13,183 nt of DNA from Actinomycetes bacterium. GTDB taxonomy: Bacteria; Actinomycetota; Actinomycetes; Actinomycetales; Microbacteriaceae. The position numbers and the translations under genes were made by a program. The first letter of the stretch is position 1. Each line of letters begins with the position of its first letter. The notes under the pieces were generated by a model. That model saw only the letters and a list, made by a program, of their open reading frames with translations. It searched no databases and had not been told where the DNA came from. Of this stretch, positions 1 to 5,740 are shown piece by piece. Location of the stretch: NCBI GenBank assembly GCA_023386675.1, contig JAEWJG010000315.1, forward strand, positions 1 to 13,183. The letters run 5' to 3'.

Positions 1-29
1 CTGCACGGCCGGTCCGGGGAACGAGGCGG

Positions 30-686
30 TTACTTCGCCGGGGGCATCAGCACCGAGTCGATGAGGTACACGGTCGCGTTGGCCGTGTGCACGCCACCGC
101 AGATCACGTTCGCGTCGTTCACCTTGAGGGTGTCGCCGGAGCCGCTGACGGTCACGTCCGCGCCCTGCACGGTCTTGTGGGTGCCCACGATGTCCTTCGG
201 CGAGAGCTGGCCGGGGACCACGTGGTAGGTGAGGACCGAGGTGAGAGTGGCCGCGCCGGCATCCGTCTTCAGGGTGTCGATGGTGGCCGGGTCGATCTTC
301 TTGAAGGCGTCGTCGACCGGGGCGAAGACCGTGAACTGGCCGCCGTTGAGGGTGTCGACCAGGTTCACCTTCGGGTTCAGCTTGCCGGAGACGGCGGCGA
401 CCAGGGTGGTCAGCAGCGGGTTGTTGCTCGCGGCCGTGGCCACCGGGTCCTGCGCCATGCCGGCGACCGAGCCGGAGCCGGACGGGACCTGCTTGGCGTA
501 CGCCGCGCAGCCGGGGCCGACCAGGTCGGCGGCCGGGTCCATCGACGCCGTCGCGGACGGGGTGGAGGAGTCCATCGGGGAGCTGGTGTCGCTGGACGAC
601 GTGCCGGCTCCCGAGGAGCAGGCGGTGAGGGCGAGAGCCGCGGCGGCGAGGATTCCTGCTGCGGCGAGACGGACGGTGGATCGCAT
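30..686 (-). CDS. FAS1 (fasciclin) domain lipoprotein, MPT70/MPT83-like
   Basis: This 218-residue exported protein probably sits on the outer face of the cytoplasmic membrane. Residues 1-22 form a lipoprotein signal peptide with a lipobox (LTAC, lipidated Cys23). A low-complexity Ser/Thr/Ala linker follows to about residue 50. One FAS1 domain fills about 75-217, with hallmark stretches FTVFAPVDDAF, LTYHVVPG and the C-terminal NATVYLIDSVLMPP. The mature start (GPGCAAYA) and second Cys (NVICGGV) closely resemble mycobacterial MPT70/MPT83, as recalled from those proteins. FAS1 proteins mediate adhesion-type interactions; the ligand here is unknown. The start is set by AAGGAG (complement of 695-700) eight bases before ATG. 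It diverges from the molybdopterin oxidoreductase across a palindromic promoter region. MPT70/83 belong to the SigK regulon in Mycobacterium tuberculosis, which agrees with that promoter. The family is secure; the exact role is not. Confidence 0.93.
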   Translation of the reverse strand: MRSTVRLAAAGILAAAALALTACSSGAGTSSSDTSSPMDSSTPSATASMDPAADLVGPGCAAYAKQVPSGSGSVAGMAQDPVATAASNNPLLTTLVAAVSGKLNPKVNLVDTLNGGQFTVFAPVDDAFKKIDPATIDTLKTDAGAATLTSVLTYHVVPGQLSPKDIVGTHKTVQGADVTVSGSGDTLKVNDANVICGGVHTANATVYLIDSVLMPPAK

Positions 687-749
687 GTTCTCTTCTCCTT
701 CGAGGGGTGGTGCCGTTTGTGAGACCCCCTCAGCGGGCGGTCATCAGGG

Positions 750-808
750 GTTCGGGGCCCCGCCGGAATCGGATTGGAACCAATCCGCGGCGGGTCGGCG
801 CGACGAAC
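750..808. promoter_or_regulatory. Divergent ECF (SigK-like) promoter pair built on one palindrome
   Basis: An 18-bp hyphenated palindrome at 770-787 (arms CGGATTGG and CCAATCCG around AA) puts CCAATCC on both strands: 780-786 plus, 777-771 minus. Each is followed by CGAAC: 804-808 on plus, 754-750 on minus, after 17 and 16 bases. From memory, SigK promoters of M. tuberculosis have a CCATCC-like -35 and CCGAAT-like -10 about 16-17 bases apart. The plus CGAACA ends six bases before ATG 816, predicting a leaderless mRNA. The minus promoter would give a leader of about 57 nt that contains the ribosome binding site of the FAS1 gene. The motifs are seen; the sigma factor assignment is inference, helped by the MPT83-like target. 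Confidence 0.55.
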
Positions 809-815
809 ACCAGGC

Positions 816-2360
816 ATGAAGAGATCGAGGATCGGCACGGTCGCCCTGGCGGCGCTGGCGGGGGTCGTGAGCGGGGGCGTCTTCCTCGCCGCAGCGGAGC
901 TGGTCGCCCTGGTGGCGGCCCGGGATGCGGGGCCCATCCTCGCGGTCGGCTCCTTCGTGATCGACATCGTGCCCCGGTGGGCGAAGGAGCTCGCGATCCA
1001 GTTGTTCGGGTCGAACGACAAGCTCTTCCTGCTCGCCTCGCTCGGGGCCGCCGTGCTCGTCGCGTCCGCGGTGGCCGGGGTGCTCGAACTCTGGCGGCGC
1101 TGGGTCGGCGTCGCGCTCTTCGTCGTAGCCGGAATCGCGGCCGTGGTGGCGACGGTGACCCGCGCGGTGGCGAGCCCGCTCGCGTTCCTGCCCTCGGCCG
1201 TCGGCGCTGCGGCGGGTGCGGTCGTGCTCCACCTCCTCGTCGCCCGGCTGCACCGCTGGCGCGACCGGCCGGCCGAGGACGCGCAGGCCGGAGTCGATCG
1301 CCGCCGCTTCCTCCTCTTCGCCGGGGTCGCCGCGGTCGGGGCCGTGGTCGCCGGGGTCGGATCCCGTCTCGGGTCCGCCGCCACCTCATCCATCGCTGCG
1401 ATCCGCGCCGCCGTCCACCTGCCTGCCCCCGCGTCGCGCGTCCGCATCCCCGACGGCGCCGAATTGAAAGTGCCCGACCTCTCCCCGCTGTTCACCCCCA
1501 ACCGCGACTTCTACCGCGTGGACACGGCCCTCACCGTCCCCTCCGTCGACCCGGCCACCTGGCGCCTGACGATCGACGGGATGGTCGAGAAGCGCGTCGA
1601 TATCGGCTTCCAGGACCTGCTGAAGATGGGACTCGACGAATACGCCGTGACCCTGACCTGCGTGTCCAACGAGGTCGGCGGCAACCTGATCGGCAACGCC
1701 CGCTGGCTCGGTGTGCCGGTCCGGGATGTGCTCGCCCTCGCCCGGCCGCGGTCGGGCGCCGACATGGTGCTGTCCCGCAGCGTCGACGGCTTCACCGCCA
1801 GCACCCCGCTGACGGCGCTCACGGACGCGAAGCGCGACGCCATCCTGGCCGTCGGGATGAACGGCGAGCCGCTGCCGCTCGAGCACGGGTTCCCGGTGCG
1901 CATGGTCGTTCCCGGCCTGTACGGGTACGTGTCGGCGACCAAGTGGCTGACCGAGTTGAAGGTGACCACCTTCGCCGCCGACCAGGCGTACTGGACGCCG
2001 CGCGGTTACAGCGAGAAGGCGCCGATCAAGCTCTCGAGCCGCATCGACACTCCGCGGGTCGACAAGACGGTGACGGCCGGTCCGACGAAGATCGCCGGGG
2101 TGGCCTGGGCGCAGACGGTCGGCATCCGGAAGGTCGAGGTGAGGATCGACGGCGGCGACTGGCAGGAGGCGACGCTCTCGACTCCGATCAACGCCGACAC
2201 CTGGGTGCAGTGGTCCCTCGACTGGAACGCGACCGCGGGCGGCCACACGCTCGCCGTGCGCGCGACCGACAGCGCCGGACGGCTCCAGGAGGAGAAGCGC
2301 GCCCCGATCGCGCCGAACGGCTCGACCGGCTGGCAGCAGACGTTCGTGCGCGTCGTCTGA
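816..2360 (+). CDS. Membrane-anchored molybdopterin-dependent oxidoreductase (sulfite oxidase family)
   Basis: A 514-residue polytopic enzyme with an extracytoplasmic Moco domain. Hydrophobic segments lie at about 9-35, 40-52 (weak), 69-91, 96-118, 120-144 and 166-183. The last is preceded by the Tat-like motif DRRRFLLFAG (161-170), as in dual Sec/Tat-targeted Moco proteins described in Streptomyces. The Moco domain spans about 210-395, with the probable Mo-ligand Cys282 in TLTCVSNEVGGN, and HGFPVRMVVPGLYG further on. A Mo-co dimerisation-like domain follows to the end (ATDSAGRLQ). Electron donor and substrate are unknown; no haem motif is visible. ATG 816 is preferred over TTG 774, because 774 lies inside the promoter palindrome and a -10-like CGAACA ends six bases before 816. 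It diverges from the FAS1 lipoprotein gene and probably shares its regulation. Confidence 0.88.
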   Translation: MKRSRIGTVALAALAGVVSGGVFLAAAELVALVAARDAGPILAVGSFVIDIVPRWAKELAIQLFGSNDKLFLLASLGAAVLVASAVAGVLELWRRWVGVALFVVAGIAAVVATVTRAVASPLAFLPSAVGAAAGAVVLHLLVARLHRWRDRPAEDAQAGVDRRRFLLFAGVAAVGAVVAGVGSRLGSAATSSIAAIRAAVHLPAPASRVRIPDGAELKVPDLSPLFTPNRDFYRVDTALTVPSVDPATWRLTIDGMVEKRVDIGFQDLLKMGLDEYAVTLTCVSNEVGGNLIGNARWLGVPVRDVLALARPRSGADMVLSRSVDGFTASTPLTALTDAKRDAILAVGMNGEPLPLEHGFPVRMVVPGLYGYVSATKWLTELKVTTFAADQAYWTPRGYSEKAPIKLSSRIDTPRVDKTVTAGPTKIAGVAWAQTVGIRKVEVRIDGGDWQEATLSTPINADTWVQWSLDWNATAGGHTLAVRATDSAGRLQEEKRAPIAPNGSTGWQQTFVRVV

Positions 2361-2377
2361 CGCGGGTCGCACCCGCG
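2361..2377 (+). terminator. Terminator-like hairpin after the molybdopterin oxidoreductase
   Basis: CGCGGGT-CGC-ACCCGCG is a perfect 7-bp stem with a 3-nt loop starting right after the TGA stop. TCGT 2353-2356 and ACGA 2378-2381 can extend it past an internal loop. There is no T-run, which is usual for GC-rich actinobacteria, so termination is likely but unproven. Confidence 0.6.
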
Positions 2378-2397
2378 ACGATCGCATCCCGGCGGGG

Positions 2398-2403
2398 TAC
2401 GGT
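2398..2403 (+). promoter_or_regulatory. -10 element TACGGT of a leaderless transcript
   Basis: TACGGT fits the actinobacterial TANNNT -10 pattern and ends seven bases before ATG 2411, so transcription would begin at or next to that start codon. No convincing -35 is visible. The same geometry recurs before 5741 (TACGAT) and before the cupin gene (TAGGCT). Confidence 0.5.
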
Positions 2404-2410
2404 CGTCGCC

Positions 2411-2449
2411 ATGACGGGAACGACCATCACCGCAACCGAGGCGGGATGA
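2411..2449 (+). CDS. Probable leaderless Thr-rich leader peptide (12 aa)
   Basis: A 12-codon reading frame, MTGTTITATEAG, opens at ATG 2411 just after the TACGGT -10 element. It ends with a TGA that overlaps the ATG of the next gene (ATGA at 2446-2449). Five of twelve residues are threonine. Position and overlap suggest it is translated from a leaderless mRNA and passes ribosomes to the membrane protein gene, whose own Shine-Dalgarno (GAGG, 2438-2441) is poor. It could be a translational coupler or a threonine-sensing leader. It may also be chance; there is no homology evidence for so short a peptide. Confidence 0.4.
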   Translation: MTGTTITATEAG

Positions 2450-3531
2450 CGGGCGCGGAGGCGACCGTCGGGGCTGACGAGCCCGCGGAGGGGTTCCGCC
2501 GCGGCCCGCACCTGCCCGCACTGGTGGTCACGCTGATCGTCACCGTCATCGCAGCGCTGTTCGCCGGCGCCTACAGCTGGGCGATGGGCGACCCGCAGCC
2601 CCACGACATCCCGATCGGCCTGGTCTCGGACTCGCGCCCCGCCGCCGACCTCGAGTCGGAGCTGGAGGCGCGCACCGGCACCACGTTCATCGTCCGCAGC
2701 TACGCGACCGAGACGGACGCCGAAGCGGCGATCCGGCAGCAGCAGGTCTACGGGGCGGTGGTGGAGCAGCCCGACGGGACGGTGCGGCTCTACGTGTCGA
2801 GCGCATCCGGAGCCTCCGTCGCCCGCCTGCTCACCGCCGACGCGTCCCGGCTCCAGGAGTCGCTCGGCCGGACGGTCACCGTGATCGACGCGCATCCGCT
2901 CGCCCCGAAGGACCCGAACGGGCTCGTCCTCTTCTACATGTCGCTCGCAGCGGTGGTGATCGGGTTCGTCGGGGCCGTGCAGACGCGGGTCAACGCCTCG
3001 AAGCTCACCCTCGCCGGCGAGCTGTTCTGGGATGTGGTCCGCTCGGTTCTCGGCGGCTTCGCCATCGCCTTCACGGTCGGCCCGCTGCTCGGCATCCTGC
3101 CGTTCCCGCTGCTGCCGGTCTGGGCCGTGCTCGCGCTGACGATGCTGGTCGCCGGAGCGACGTACAGCTTCTGGCGGGTGCTGATCGGCGCGCGCTGGGC
3201 GATGCTGCCGACCTGGATCGTGTTCGTGCTCATCAGCAACCCGTCCTCCGGCGGCGCGGTCGCCCCGGAGCTGCTGCCGCCGTTCTACCAGTTCATGGGC
3301 CGCTGGCTTCCAACAGGCGCGGCGGTGCGGGCGGTGCGCGATCTCACCTACTTCCCCGATGACCTCCACCCGGAGCCGTACCTCGTGCTGGCGGTGTGGC
3401 TGGTCGTGTCGCTCGGTCTGTTCGTCGCCGTGCGGCTGTTCCGGTACGGGCCGGGCGCGCCGGGCGACATCCTGCACTCGTGGCGGAGTCTGGGGCGGAA
3501 GGCTCCGGCGATGGATCAGGCCTACGGCTGA
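2446..3531 (+). CDS. ABC-2/DUF3533-like multi-pass membrane protein
   Basis: A 361-residue membrane protein with the architecture of ABC-2-type permeases of the DUF3533/YhgE-Pip group. There is one N-terminal helix (about 24-46), a large extracytoplasmic domain (about 47-158) with an IPIGLV-type strand, then helices at about 160-180, 199-219, 222-243, 251-266 and 312-333. No ATP-binding partner is encoded nearby, as is common for this group, so transport and substrate are uncertain. ATG 2446 is the first start in frame and overlaps the stop of the 12-codon leader. It converges with the cupin gene with 13 bases between the stops. Topology is clear; function is not assignable beyond family. Confidence 0.75.
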   Translation: MTGAEATVGADEPAEGFRRGPHLPALVVTLIVTVIAALFAGAYSWAMGDPQPHDIPIGLVSDSRPAADLESELEARTGTTFIVRSYATETDAEAAIRQQQVYGAVVEQPDGTVRLYVSSASGASVARLLTADASRLQESLGRTVTVIDAHPLAPKDPNGLVLFYMSLAAVVIGFVGAVQTRVNASKLTLAGELFWDVVRSVLGGFAIAFTVGPLLGILPFPLLPVWAVLALTMLVAGATYSFWRVLIGARWAMLPTWIVFVLISNPSSGGAVAPELLPPFYQFMGRWLPTGAAVRAVRDLTYFPDDLHPEPYLVLAVWLVVSLGLFVAVRLFRYGPGAPGDILHSWRSLGRKAPAMDQAYG

Positions 3532-3548
3532 CGGAGGGAGGGCGTCAG
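3528..3548. terminator. Small hairpin spanning two convergent stop codons
   Basis: CTGACG (3528-3533) and CGTCAG (3543-3548) form a 6-bp stem with a 9-nt loop. Both stop codons (TGA 3529-3531 on plus; TCA 3545-3547, read as TGA on minus) are inside the stem. It may act as a weak two-way terminator. Short stem and no T-runs keep confidence low. Confidence 0.35.
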
Positions 3549-3916
3549 ACCTCGGGCAGCTCGCGGACCTCTGCGGTGCGCTCGCCCGGGTTGTCTCCGG
3601 TGTTCACAGTGCCCGCGCGCTCGACCATGACGACGAGCGCTTCCTCGTCCGCGCGAGGGCGGTGCTCGACGCCGGCCGGGACGACGTACACGTCGTTCGG
3701 GCCGAGCTGCACCTCGCCGTCGCGCAGCTGAATCGTCAGACGGCCGGCGACCACCAGGAACAGCTCGTCGCTGTCCGGGTGCGCATGCCAGACGAACTCG
3801 CCGCGCAACCGGGCGACCTTGACGTCCTGATCGTTGACGCTGACCAGGCGGTGCGGTTGCCAGGGCTCCGGGATGCGATCGAAGGCGGCGACGACGTTCC
3901 GCACGGATGCGCTCAT
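3545..3916 (-). CDS. Small single-domain cupin protein
   Basis: A 123-residue cupin with one conserved beta-barrel. Motif 1 is WHAHPDSDELFLVVAG (about 43-58), giving metal ligands His44, His46 and Glu51. Motif 2 is GPNDVYVVPAGVEH (72-85), giving His85. All four usual metal ligands are present, so a metal-binding fold is likely. Whether it is an enzyme (isomerase, dioxygenase) or a binding protein cannot be told. Length is typical for stand-alone cupins. The ATG at 3916 is six bases after a TAGGCT -10 on the minus strand and has no Shine-Dalgarno, so the mRNA is probably leaderless. It is divergent from the ligase gene across a shared palindrome. Confidence 0.85.
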   Translation of the reverse strand: MSASVRNVVAAFDRIPEPWQPHRLVSVNDQDVKVARLRGEFVWHAHPDSDELFLVVAGRLTIQLRDGEVQLGPNDVYVVPAGVEHRPRADEEALVVMVERAGTVNTGDNPGERTAEVRELPEV

Positions 3917-3922
3917 GAGGTC

Positions 3923-3932
3923 AGCCTAGGCT
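3923..3932. promoter_or_regulatory. Palindromic shared -10 element (cupin and ligase)
   Basis: AGCCTAGGCT is a perfect 10-bp palindrome. It supplies TAGGCT on plus (3927-3932) and TAGGCT on minus (3928-3923), two -10 elements overlapping by two bases. The minus copy ends six bases before the cupin ATG. The plus copy predicts a transcript starting near 3939 and a leader of about 20 nt before the ligase GTG. Clear -35 hexamers are not visible on either side. Confidence 0.5.
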
Positions 3933-3959
3933 GTCGGACGCCGGTGGTTGTATGGAGGC

Positions 3960-5480
3960 GTGCTTCTCGACGCGCTCGTGACGACGGCCGAGACCGTCGC
4001 ATCCACCCGGTCCCGGCTGGCGAAGGTGGATGCACTCGCCGCGCTGCTCGCGCAGCTGCAGCCGGAGGAGATCGCGCCCGCCGTCGGCTTCCTCGTCGGC
4101 AAGCCGCGGCAGGGTCGCGTCGGGGTCGGCTGGCGAGGGCTGAGCGGCGCGATGGGCGACCCTGCGGGCGAGCCCACGCTCACCGTGGACGACCTGGACA
4201 CGCTCCTCGACCGGCTCGCCGCCCTGTCGGGCACGGGGTCGGCGGCCGAGCGCAACCGCACGCTCCGCGACTTCACGGCGCGGGCGACGGCGCGGGAGCA
4301 GGACTTCATCGCCCGGGTCCTTCTCGGCGAGATGCGGACGGGCGCCCTCGAGGGCGTCCTGATGGATGGGATCGCCCGCGCCTCCGACCGCTCCGGCGAG
4401 TCGGTGCGCCGGGCGGCGATGCTCTCCGGCGACCTCGGCGAGACGGCACGGCTCGCGCTCACGGGAACGGCGGAGGACCTGGATGCCGTCGGCCTGCAGG
4501 TCGGACGTCCGGTGCTGCCGATGCTCGCGGCCTCCGCTCCGACCCCGACCGAGGCGCTCGCGACGACCGGCGAGGCGTCGGTCGAGTACAAGCTCGACGG
4601 CGCGCGCATCCAGGTGCACCGGCACGGGGACGACGTGCGCGTCTTCACCCGCAACCTCGCCGACATCACGCACCGCCTCCCCGAGGTGGTCGAGGTGGTG
4701 CGGCGGCTGCCGGTGCAGGATGTGATCCTCGACGGCGAGACGCTGTCGCTCGACGAGGACGGCGCGCCGCGGCCGTTCCAGGAGACGATGTCCGGCTTCG
4801 GCTCCGCCGCGCGCGAGACGCTGTTGCATCCCTGGTTCTTCGACATCCTCCACGTCGACGGCCGCGACCTGCTCGACGAGCCGCTCTCGGTCCGGTTGGC
4901 GGAGTTGGAGCGCGTCGCCGGCGAGCATCGCATCCCGGGCGAGATCACGGCCGACCCTGAGGTCGCCGAGCGCGTCTCGCAGGACGCGCTCGGCGCCGGG
5001 CAGGAGGGCGTCGTCGTGAAGGCGATCGACTCCCCCTACGCGGCCGGTCGCCGCGGGTCGAGCTGGGTGAAGGTCAAGCCGGTGCACACGTACGACCTCG
5101 TCGTGCTGGCCGTGGAATGGGGATCGGGACGGCGGCAGGGGCTGTTGTCGAACATCCACCTCGGCGCGCGCGACCCCGAGGGCGCCTACGGTGAGCCGGG
5201 GGGCTTCGTCATGGTGGGCAAGACCTTCAAGGGGCTCACCGACAAACTACTCGCCTGGCAGACCGAGCACTTCCAGGAGATCGAGGTGCGCCGCACGGCC
5301 GGGACGGTGTGGGTCGCCCCCACGACGGTCGTCGAGATCGCGATCGACGGCGTGCAGCGATCGAGCCGCTACCCCGGCGGCATCGCGCTCCGCTTCGCGC
5401 GCGTGAAGCGCTACCGCGACGACAAGGACGCGGGCGAGGCCGACACCATCGAGACGCTGCGCGGGCTGCTCCGGGAGTAG
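3960..5480 (+). CDS. ligB: ATP-dependent DNA ligase, LigB type
   Basis: A 506-residue ATP-dependent DNA ligase that seals nicks through a lysyl-AMP intermediate. It is an accessory to the NAD-dependent LigA, which is not in this window. An N-terminal DNA-binding domain (about 1-195) precedes the nucleotidyltransferase domain, with motif I EYKLDGAR (adenylated Lys211), ILDGE (256-260), FFDILHVDG (293-301), motif IV EGVVVKA (349-355) and motif V WVKVKP (369-374). A C-terminal OB fold runs from about 380. All catalytic motifs are intact and length matches mycobacterial LigB (about 510). GTG 3960 is chosen because LigB proteins begin with an M-L-L-type sequence aligning with VLLDALVTTAETVASTRSRL. 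GGAGG at 3954-3958 is too close to be an ideal Shine-Dalgarno; TTG 3948 is the alternative start. Confidence 0.92.
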   Translation: MLLDALVTTAETVASTRSRLAKVDALAALLAQLQPEEIAPAVGFLVGKPRQGRVGVGWRGLSGAMGDPAGEPTLTVDDLDTLLDRLAALSGTGSAAERNRTLRDFTARATAREQDFIARVLLGEMRTGALEGVLMDGIARASDRSGESVRRAAMLSGDLGETARLALTGTAEDLDAVGLQVGRPVLPMLAASAPTPTEALATTGEASVEYKLDGARIQVHRHGDDVRVFTRNLADITHRLPEVVEVVRRLPVQDVILDGETLSLDEDGAPRPFQETMSGFGSAARETLLHPWFFDILHVDGRDLLDEPLSVRLAELERVAGEHRIPGEITADPEVAERVSQDALGAGQEGVVVKAIDSPYAAGRRGSSWVKVKPVHTYDLVVLAVEWGSGRRQGLLSNIHLGARDPEGAYGEPGGFVMVGKTFKGLTDKLLAWQTEHFQEIEVRRTAGTVWVAPTTVVEIAIDGVQRSSRYPGGIALRFARVKRYRDDKDAGEADTIETLRGLLRE

Positions 5481-5496
5481 CCGGCAGAAATCCGGC
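5480..5496 (+). terminator. Weak hairpin after the ligase gene
   Basis: GCCGG and CCGGC enclose a 7-nt loop (CAGAAAT) directly at the ligase stop codon. A second GCCGG/CCGGC hairpin lies at 5516-5529. Each is only 5 bp and lacks a T-run, so these are tentative terminators. Confidence 0.3.
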
Positions 5497-5527
5497 GGTG
5501 AAACGGAGGAACCCAGCCGGCCGACCG

Positions 5528-5668
5528 GCCCCGATCTCCTCCCTCGCGCCCGCTCCCCCGGCGTGTCGCCGTGCACTCCTCCTTGTTGCGCGGCAGCAGC
5601 CCGTGCGCGGAAAGGAGGAGAACGGCGTCGGCGGCACACGAGATGGGCCGAGCGGAGGAGATCGGGGC
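5528..5668. repeat. 141-nt rod-like nested inverted repeat, possible structured RNA
   Basis: In the 260-bp gap between ligase and Gfo/Idh genes, 5528-5542 is the exact reverse complement of 5654-5668 (15 bp). Inward, pairing continues with 5543-5546/5649-5652 and 5548-5551/5645-5648 past single-base bulges. After an internal loop come 5562-5566/5636-5640, 5567-5572/5622-5627 and a perfect 9-bp stem 5576-5584/5612-5620. About 43 base pairs stack in register, far more than expected for a spacer. No credible ORF, transposase or target-site duplication is visible. It could be a non-coding RNA, an mRNA leader structure or a miniature element. The structure is seen directly; its role is unknown. 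Confidence 0.6.
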
Positions 5669-5728
5669 ATTGGAGGCTCCCGTTCCCTCCCATTTGTGCA
5701 GCACCGGCCGCCGCCGCGCAGCCGTCGG

Positions 5729-5734
5729 TACGAT
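5729..5734 (+). promoter_or_regulatory. -10 element TACGAT of a leaderless transcript
   Basis: TACGAT fits TANNNT and ends six bases before ATG 5741. No Shine-Dalgarno precedes this ATG, so a leaderless mRNA is the simplest reading. If so, the large hairpin at 5528-5668 lies upstream of, not within, this mRNA. Confidence 0.55.
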
Positions 5735-5740
5735 GACCGC

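Noticed and set aside
774..815. TTG 774 as start of the molybdopterin oxidoreductase.
   Set aside because: It falls inside the palindrome carrying the -35 elements, upstream of the predicted transcript start, and adds 14 non-hydrophobic residues before the first helix.
3921..5159. Long minus-strand ORF antisense to the DNA ligase (and a similar one at 3926-4948).
   Set aside because: It lies wholly against a gene with all ligase motifs, is rich in Arg/His/Gln and low-complexity as typical of antisense frames in GC-rich DNA, and shows no recognisable domain.
5551..5560. 6C RNA, an actinobacterial RNA with C-rich hairpin loops.
   Set aside because: Only one run of five C is present and the two-hairpin C6-loop architecture is missing.
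5576..5620. SRP (4.5S) RNA as the identity of the rod-like hairpin.
   Set aside because: The conserved apical region with the GGAA-type tetraloop and its AGCAGC/CAGG internal loop is absent in the expected arrangement on either strand.
5528..5668. Insertion sequence or MITE bounded by the 15-bp inverted repeats.
   Set aside because: Not adopted as the main call: no flanking target-site duplication and no transposase are visible, and the pairing continues through the interior as a rod. Copy number could reopen this.
5247..5693. Minus-strand ORF through the 5528-5668 hairpin (with an AAGGAGGAGTG site inside).
   Set aside because: Most of it is antisense to the ligase C-terminus, and the SD-like GGAGGAG is part of the inverted repeat; no domain is recognisable.
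5309..5740. A 144-residue N-terminal extension of the Gfo/Idh protein running back through the spacer into ligB.
   Set aside because: The extension is Arg-rich low-complexity sequence read from another gene and the hairpin; the Rossmann fold begins right after ATG 5741.
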